A DNA stretch of 64,000 nt from Flaccisagitta enflata (lineage: Eukaryota; Chaetognatha; Sagittoidea; Aphragmophora): contig OZ231126.1 in assembly GCA_965153355.1 (NCBI GenBank), forward strand, positions 82,274,001 to 82,338,000. Reading direction: 5' to 3'. Positions 56,911-64,000 of this stretch are shown here, piece by piece. The stretch's first letter is position 1, and each line of letters starts with the position of its first letter. The notes beneath the pieces were generated by a model, which saw nothing but the letters and a program-made list of their open reading frames with translations, searched no databases and was not told the origin of the DNA. The translations under genes and the position numbers were made by a program.

Positions 56911-57771
56911 ATGGTCTTTTAGGTCATTGTAACAGGGGTGTATATAGTTGAGCGGCTTTTGATTTTATTCCCCCCCTGCCTTAGATTTTCTTCCCCGCGA
57001 CGTATTGCGTCGCGTTACAAAATCAATGATTTTCTTCCCCACAAAGCAATAAAACAGTATACTATAGGTTCAAATAGTGTTGAAATGTGTTGTAGTAATC
57101 AGAGTCTACCATTTGGAACTGCCAAAAGTGTTAAATCTTCAAAAATTTTCATTTTTCTTTTTTTTTAGCGTTAGATTTTTTCCCCATCTCAAAACCCTTT
57201 GATTTTATTTCCCCCCACGGGGGGGGGGGAATGCTCAACTTTATACACGCCTGCATTGTGAGGTGCTTAAGTATGAAATACGAATACACTGTTCTGTAGT
57301 ACCGTAGTAGTGCCCCTGCCCAACCGTCCGCGACTTTTGCCCTTTCTGTGGCATGTCGAAAGAGATTAAACAACTCTGAAGAATGTTACTAATCTGGGGC
57401 AGTAGCTAAGTTTGTATAGGTGCGGCACCTCTTCAAAGATAATGCTTTTACCAGGTGTCCGTATATTTATGAGCTAGATGGTAGGTGTGAGAGTTGATGT
57501 TGGTTTACCAATTGACAAACCGACCGACAATTTATGTGCGCTTTCTGTTTATGATTGATATCGAGGAAAGATAGAATGTAAAAAGAGTACATGGTAAATG
57601 ATCGACTAAAATGAGTGCGACTAAAGTAATGAAAAACGGTTTTTGTGAGTGACTGACCGACCCAGTGTCTGTCAGACACCGGATTTCTTTGGTACGTGCG
57701 ACTTTGCGGTGTTTGCCTTTTGTAAGTTACACGCGCATCATCGACGTCGTCTCCCTTCTCGTTCCATTTAG
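56911..57771. other. Intron 30, 3' part
   Basis: No exon recognised. A solo end similar to element M is at 57453-57485 (GGTGTCCGTATATTTATGAG). Paired GATTTT(C/A)TTCCCC motifs near 56970 and 57170-57210 suggest a further decayed inverted-repeat element (CTATATACAC/GTGTATA-type edges), which I could not delimit. Confidence 0.4.
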
Positions 57772-58296
57772 GGAGGTCAAGACACTCAAGTCACGATGGC
57801 GGTTTTGGGCCAATCCCAGCCGTTGATGTACGGCCAACAGATCATGCAAATGCCCGACGGTTCTTTCACGCAAACCGTCGCTTACGGCACAGTGGCCGCT
57901 GCCGACGGTGGTCCCGCCGCTGCCGCAGGCGAAGGAGCCGCCTCCGTCGCGACTTCGACGCTGCAAATGCCCATCACGACCTCGACAATGGAAGAGACGA
58001 CAACTACGGCGACAACCCACCAACATCAACAGCATCTTTCAACGACGGCTCCGTCAAGCGCCGCGGTCACCCACGATTTGAATCACGCCTCCACAACCTT
58101 GGAAGATCAGTCTATCGAAGATCGAGAATCCGGTCTTTCCGACGCGGGTTTAACGAGTCCGAATAAAAACGGCGGCGGTGGAGCGTCTTCGCAAATCACG
58201 ATGAACAATCGATATCGGTGCTCGGAATGCGCCAGAGGCCTTTCCACGGGATTTTCTCTCAAGCGGCACATGCACACTGTCCACGGGATGCCCAAG
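57772..58296 (+). CDS. Zinc-finger gene exon 31: finger 15
   Basis: 175 codons, phase 0/0, acceptor gttccatttag and donor CCCAAG/gtcagt. It begins GGQDTQVTMAVLGQSQPLMY and MQMPDGSFTQTVAYGTV (PDG motif again). Then Ala/Thr/Ser/His-rich sequence, an acidic Ser stretch, and finger 15: YRCSECARGLSTGFSLKRHM then HTVH. Confidence 0.95.
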
Positions 58297-58667
58297 GTCA
58301 GTTGCACTAGGAGAAAGGCATAAGAATCTTGAGGGGGGGGGGGATGGAAAGAGATTGTTTGAGCTGAGGAGATTTGTTTGATATCAGTCCTGGTCTAACT
58401 CATAACATTATGATCCCGGTGAAGTTGAGATTGTAGCGAGATACAGCTTATGACGATTTCTAGTTGAATTTCTAGTCAACTTAAGTACACCGTCTTCGGA
58501 TCGGACTGTGAAATGCAAAACCTTTATAGCTCCTAAACCACTAGGAAAAAAATCATGAAATTTTCAGTGCATATTGGTAACATGTGATGGTTTTTGCATG
58601 TCAAAGCTCTGATCATATTATAGAAAAGGTTAGGGGAAAACAAAATATTGAATGAACATCCATTTTT

Positions 58668-60078
<1,411 letters not shown>

Positions 60079-60490
60079 TTTTAAGCAAAATTATGGCTTT
60101 TTTTACCTGTTTTTTTTTAGAAGGTGCTGTTTTTCTTTCAGAATATGCAGCAAATAGATAATACATAAGTTAACATCTGTCATCAAAAGTAAGTCCAAGA
60201 GTCTTTGTTGAAATGCAAAGCAATTTCAAGCAGATAAAGACAACTCCTTTCTAAGGAAATGAGGAAAAATTGATCTTAATTAAAAATGGGTTTTCTTTCA
60301 ATATTTTGTTTTCCCCTCACCTTTTCTATATTTTGATCTGAGCTTTGACATGCAAAAACCGTCACATGTTACCAATATTCACTGAAAATTTCATGACTTT
60401 TTTCCTAGTGGTTTAAGAGCTATAAAGGTTTTGCATTTCACAGTCCGATCCGAAGACGGTGTAATGTCTGAGTGCATAATTTCACTTTAG

Positions 60491-60697
60491 GACACTCCCT
60501 TCAAAACGCTGAGCGCGACGAGCGGGTTGATAAGAACGGTCGTGCGCGCTGACATTCCGGATGCCGAGGCCAACGCCATGCACAAACTAGGCGTGGCTCT
60601 GACGGCGACCGCGGGCGGACCTTCACTTACCTCACAAATTGGGTCTTCGGCAACGATGGAAACGGCGACGCCCATGCCCATGCTATCGTCTTCCGAG
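60491..60697 (+). CDS. Zinc-finger gene exon 32
   Basis: 69 codons, phase 0/0, acceptor tttcactttag and donor TCCGAG/gtacgt. It encodes DTPFKTLSATSGLIRTVVRA then DAEANAMHKLGVALTATAGG and a Thr/Met/Ser-rich end. No finger. It begins only about 30 bp after element F ends. Confidence 0.87.
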
Positions 60698-60973
60698 GTA
60701 CGTCTGTCTGAACCAACTGTTGATGGTCCCGGAGGTCTGCAGTCAGTTGGTAGGGTCCGTAGAAACAATACGCTCTAGGGACCAACGCAATTGTTTCCAC
60801 GTGCTATGCTTCGGTTGTCAGAGGACGAGCGCCAATTGAAAAGGGATAGAGTTTGTGTTACCGGTAGCGAGATCGGTTGAGAAGTCTAGAATTTACATTT
60901 TAGTGAGATCGTCAACATCATTTACATAGCGTTAACAACGTCAGATGTATATCTTGATTCTTCCCGTTTCCAG

Positions 60974-62128
60974 TTGTCTATCCAAGCGGCTGAACTGTTG
61001 GGCCTGACCGCGATGAACTCTCCCTCCAACCCGGGCGCCGTCTCTTCCGCCTCCGGATCGGAATTGGGCTCTCCTGGCGGAGTGGGAGGGGGATCGGCGC
61101 ATCATCCATCGACCATCACGACCGTCGTTGGCGCTTTAGACGGCGCCGGCGGTTTAGTTGGCTTAGAACCGGGAGAAATCGGCGCCGAAGACACGGAAGC
61201 GGCGTTGGCGGCTCAATTGGGGATTCGCGTGCTCGACGACGACGATGATGATGACGATGTTGTGGGTCGCGGATTAGAGGAACAGTTGGGGGTTCGAAGC
61301 GTTCACGACGACGATGACGACGACGACGTTGCTTCGGCGATGGGAGTCCGAAGCGGCATCGGACGTCGCTCCAGGGATGGCGCCATCATCACCACATCCG
61401 CCGCTGGTCGGATCTCGTTGGCGATGACGTCCAACTCGCCCGGTGTCACCGTCGTGTCCAATTTGGCGGCGGAAGTCGGCGTTTCTTTACCATCTTTGAC
61501 GTCCTTGGCGCCGTCGACGATGTTGGCTTCGCCCTCGACCGACGCGGCGTCGACAACTCACGAAGACGAGGTTGGCGGACTGTTCGACTCAATCGCCGAA
61601 CAGCCTCCGGTCGTTAAGGAGATACACGACGACTCGTCCTCTCGAACTTCCAACGACGGCGTCGATGGTGGACTCATCGTCGCCAGAAGCGCCGGCACGT
61701 TAGTCGATACCACTACCACCGTGTCGACCATGTCGTCTTCGGCGGCATTGTCCGATAAAACTGCTTCATCGACCATTTCCGACGATACGACCCAGACGCG
61801 TGGCCCTGGCGTGATTGCAATCGTCGAAACGACGTCGACGACAACGACGACGCTGATAAATCGAACGCTTCAGCAACAACAACATCAATTACAACAAACA
61901 ACCTCGACGGCTTCTCCGTCCTCGGCATCACCGCTTAATCATCAACCTTGTTTCGAGTGCCCTTTTTGCAAGTGTTCGTTAGCCTCCGCCCAGGCCCTAA
62001 ACTCTCACATTGAAACGCACATCAATCGGACATCCACCTCATCGTCTTCGTCCTCCAACGCCCCAGAACTCGCCGAGGACGACAACGACGACGACGACGA
62101 CGATGCACCAAGGCCGAAGAAGGCTAAG
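60974..62128 (+). CDS. Zinc-finger gene exon 33: finger 16
   Basis: 385 codons, phase 0/0, acceptor cccgtttccag and donor GCTAAG/gtaatt. It has LSIQAAELLGLTAMNSPSNP, Gly/Ser stretches, and two related acidic repeats ([18 protein letters not shown] and LEEQLGVRSVHDDDDDDD). A long Ser/Thr/Asp-rich region follows. Finger 16 is FECPFCKCSLASAQALNSHI then ETH near the end, then Ser and Asp runs and PRPKKAK, a possible nuclear localisation signal. Confidence 0.94.
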
Positions 62129-62396
62129 GTAATTTTAGGATGTGGGGAAAATAAATGGCGCCTTTAGAAATTGCAGATTTTCAAATTAAACGTCTGTAAC
62201 TTTGTCATCTCTATGTTTTTGACCGCCAAGGTGAAAAGAAAATGTAGTAAAGGCCGAAAAAAATTGATTTCAGCCTGGCCTAAGCTTGTGGAGGAAAGAG
62301 AGCTCGTTCAGTTGATTGCCAATCGGGAATCGATCCTCCAGCTTTGTAATTGAAACCGATTTTTCTCATTTCTCAATGACCGAAGAAGAACGAGCT

Positions 62397-62397
<1 letters not shown>
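62129..62397. other. Intron 33, 5' part, no feature recognised
   Basis: 270 bp of ordinary sequence before the CT tract. Confidence 0.5.
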
Positions 62398-62438
<41 letters not shown>

Positions 62439-62447
62439 TCTCTTCTC

Positions 62448-62480
<33 letters not shown>

Positions 62481-62581
62481 TTTCTTTTCTCTTTCTCTTT
62501 CTTTTTTCTCTTCTCTTCTCTCTCTTCTCTCTCTCTTTCTCTCTTCTCTTCTCTTCTCTTTCTCTTCTCTCTTTTCTTTCT

Positions 62582-62635
<54 letters not shown>

Positions 62636-62834
62636 TTCTGTTTCTCTCTTTCTGTTTCTCTCTTTCTGTTTCTCTCTTTCTGTTTCTCTCTTTCTGTTTC
62701 TCTCTTTCTGTTTCTCTCTTTCTGTTTCTCTCTTTCTGTTTCTCTCTTTCTGTTTCTCTCTTTCTGTTTCTCTCTCTCTCTCTCTTCTCTCTCCTCTCTC
62801 CTCTCTCCTCTCTTCTCTCTTCTCTCTCTCTGCA
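62398..62834 (+). repeat. C/T microsatellite abutting exon 34
   Basis: (CT)n, CTTTT and an array of about ten CTCTCTTTCTGTTT units on the sense strand, ending directly in the acceptor ctctgcag of exon 34. Confidence 0.95.
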
Positions 62835-62835
62835 G

Positions 62836-63171
62836 CTAAAATCTAATTCCATCGTGAACAACGTCTTGGACGCGACGATGGCTGACGACGAGATGGGGGA
62901 GGAAGAACTTCCTCCCCGCGGCTTCTCAACTTCCTCCTCCTCTTCCTCCTCTGTCGCCGCGGATATTGACGCCTCAAAAGACCTCGTCAGCGACGCATCA
63001 TCGACGATGTTGACGTCGACGACGACGCTGGCAGCGCCGCCACGACGCAGCGGCAGAGAGAGGAAAAAGAAGAAAGACGATGATGATGAGGAGGAAGAAG
63101 AGCCGAGGAGAAGGCGGACTTACTCTCAAGCTTCGAGACAAGCTCATAGCGCCAAGCAATTTTACGCGCTG
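62836..63171 (+). CDS. Zinc-finger gene exon 34
   Basis: 112 codons, phase 0/0, donor GCGCTG/gtaatt. It encodes LKSNSIVNNVLDATMADDEM, an acidic part, a Ser run, then RRSGRERKKKKDDDDEEEEE followed by PRRRRTYSQASRQ. The strongly basic/acidic block probably serves as a nuclear localisation signal. Confidence 0.92.
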
Positions 63172-63412
63172 GTAATTACAGTTGACGGATGTGGATCCGA
63201 ATTGCCGTTATTCCCGCTTCCGTTATAGCGGGGTTACCGGGGTGTGATTACATATAGGAATGTATGGGGCGGAACTCCATCGCTTGGTGTTCTTGTAAAA
63301 TGTAATTACGGTTGATCTCACAACCTTACTTCCCAGCTCTTTTGTGACCCGTGAATTTTCAACGAAGCCATTGAGTCTAAATCTTCTTTTCCGTCCACGA
63401 CTCAATATTTAG

Positions 63413-63603
63413 GCCGCGCCCAGTTTTCTTGAGGAGCCAGAGCCTGGAGAAATCGTGGCCGACAAGGCGGAGGAGAATTTCGAAGACTTCGCGAGGGAAC
63501 AGGCCGAGGAACCGACCACCAACCTTATCACGTCCGTGGACAACCATCTCTGCCCTCGATGCGAGAAGCCTTTCAAAACCGCGGCTCTTTTGGCTAAACA
63601 CAT
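63413..63603 (+). CDS. Zinc-finger gene exon 35: finger 17, first part
   Basis: 191 nt, phase 0 in and 2 out (donor CACAT/gtaagt). An acidic lead (FLEEPEPGEIVADKAEENFE) precedes HLCPRCEKPFKTAALLAKHI. Both cysteines and the first histidine are here, and exon 36 supplies VKC. Confidence 0.92.
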
Positions 63604-63911
63604 GTAAGTCGTGCAAACTCAAGAGGTCAATTTTGGTTGCTTTCAATAAGATAATCATCATTAATGTCAGTCACGTCATCACCCTGAAATTGCAACGGTG
63701 CATTTGTGAAAGTATTGGCCATTGTAGTATTGATGGTTGAATTCAGTACTTTCATTGTCATTTTCGACGCAGCACGTAAGGACGCATCACTAATAACCTA
63801 AAAGAAAAACAAGGGGAAAAATAATGCCAAGTAGAAAAATTGCCAATGATTGCGTTTGTCTCTTGTCGCCCACGGGTAATCCCCGTTTCAATTTCCCTCC
63901 ATATATATCAG
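63604..63911. other. Intron 35, no feature recognised
   Basis: 308 bp of ordinary sequence ending tccatatatatcag, a weak pyrimidine tract before exon 36. Confidence 0.5.
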
Positions 63912-64000
63912 TGTGAAGTGCCAGTTAGCGACGATCGTGGCGACGGCGGCCGTCAGCGCCCCCATCACTGTCAATTCCAGCAAACCCATCGTCGGCTCCC
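63912..64000 (+). CDS. Zinc-finger gene exon 36 (cut by window end)
   Basis: Phase 2 in, open to the last base. It encodes VKCQLATIVATAAVSAPITV and NSSKPIVGS. The cysteine in VKC falls where the last histidine of finger 17 should be, making a C2HC-type finger. Low-complexity Ala/Val/Ser sequence follows, as elsewhere in the protein. Confidence 0.8.

Overview
The window is from an animal nuclear genome. Genes are split into short exons with GT-AG introns, introns are packed with microsatellites and non-autonomous DNA transposons, and one gene is a clear SPARC (osteonectin), a metazoan extracellular matrix protein. No operon, prokaryotic gene, rRNA or intact tRNA is visible. The SSR load and the compact SPARC suggest a protostome invertebrate, perhaps a crustacean or another marine group. 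The species cannot be named from sequence alone.

The plus strand is dominated by one very large gene. I trace 36 coding exons from 768 to the window end. Every junction agrees in phase and no stop interrupts the chain. They encode about 4,100 residues, with neither start nor stop codon inside the window. The protein has 17 C2H2-type zinc fingers, mostly single and widely spaced. They are separated by long low-complexity stretches rich in Gln, Ser/Thr/Ala, Gly and Asp. A nuclear, DNA- or RNA-binding regulator is the natural inference. I do not recognise an orthologue.

Intron 6 of that gene (11134-20305) contains a complete seven-exon SPARC gene on the opposite strand (coding 12024-16277). It has a signal peptide, acidic segment, follistatin-like domain and EC domain with a C-terminal EF hand.

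The introns hold several layers of mobile DNA. (1) Families A, B, D and E start with a T run followed by a stem-loop made from their own terminal repeat, and carry the complementary motif near the other end. A and B also carry satellite-like internal tandem arrays of about 140-165 bp. (2) At least eight TA-flanked inverted-repeat elements (C, F, G, H, I, J, K, M) look like mariner-type MITEs. (3) One hAT-like element (L) has an 8-bp target duplication. Elements are often nested: E in A, J in A, L in B, B inside C and inside F. No transposase gene was seen. A tRNA-derived SINE-like head lies inside element C.

Large tandem repeats complete the picture: strand-biased CT tracts, some abutting 3' splice sites; CA tracts; two 19-bp minisatellite arrays; a G-rich GGTGGTGTT array; and several smaller minisatellites. 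Two exons (5 and 16) have duplicated 3' splice sites. One exon (15) takes its polypyrimidine tract from the end of a B element.
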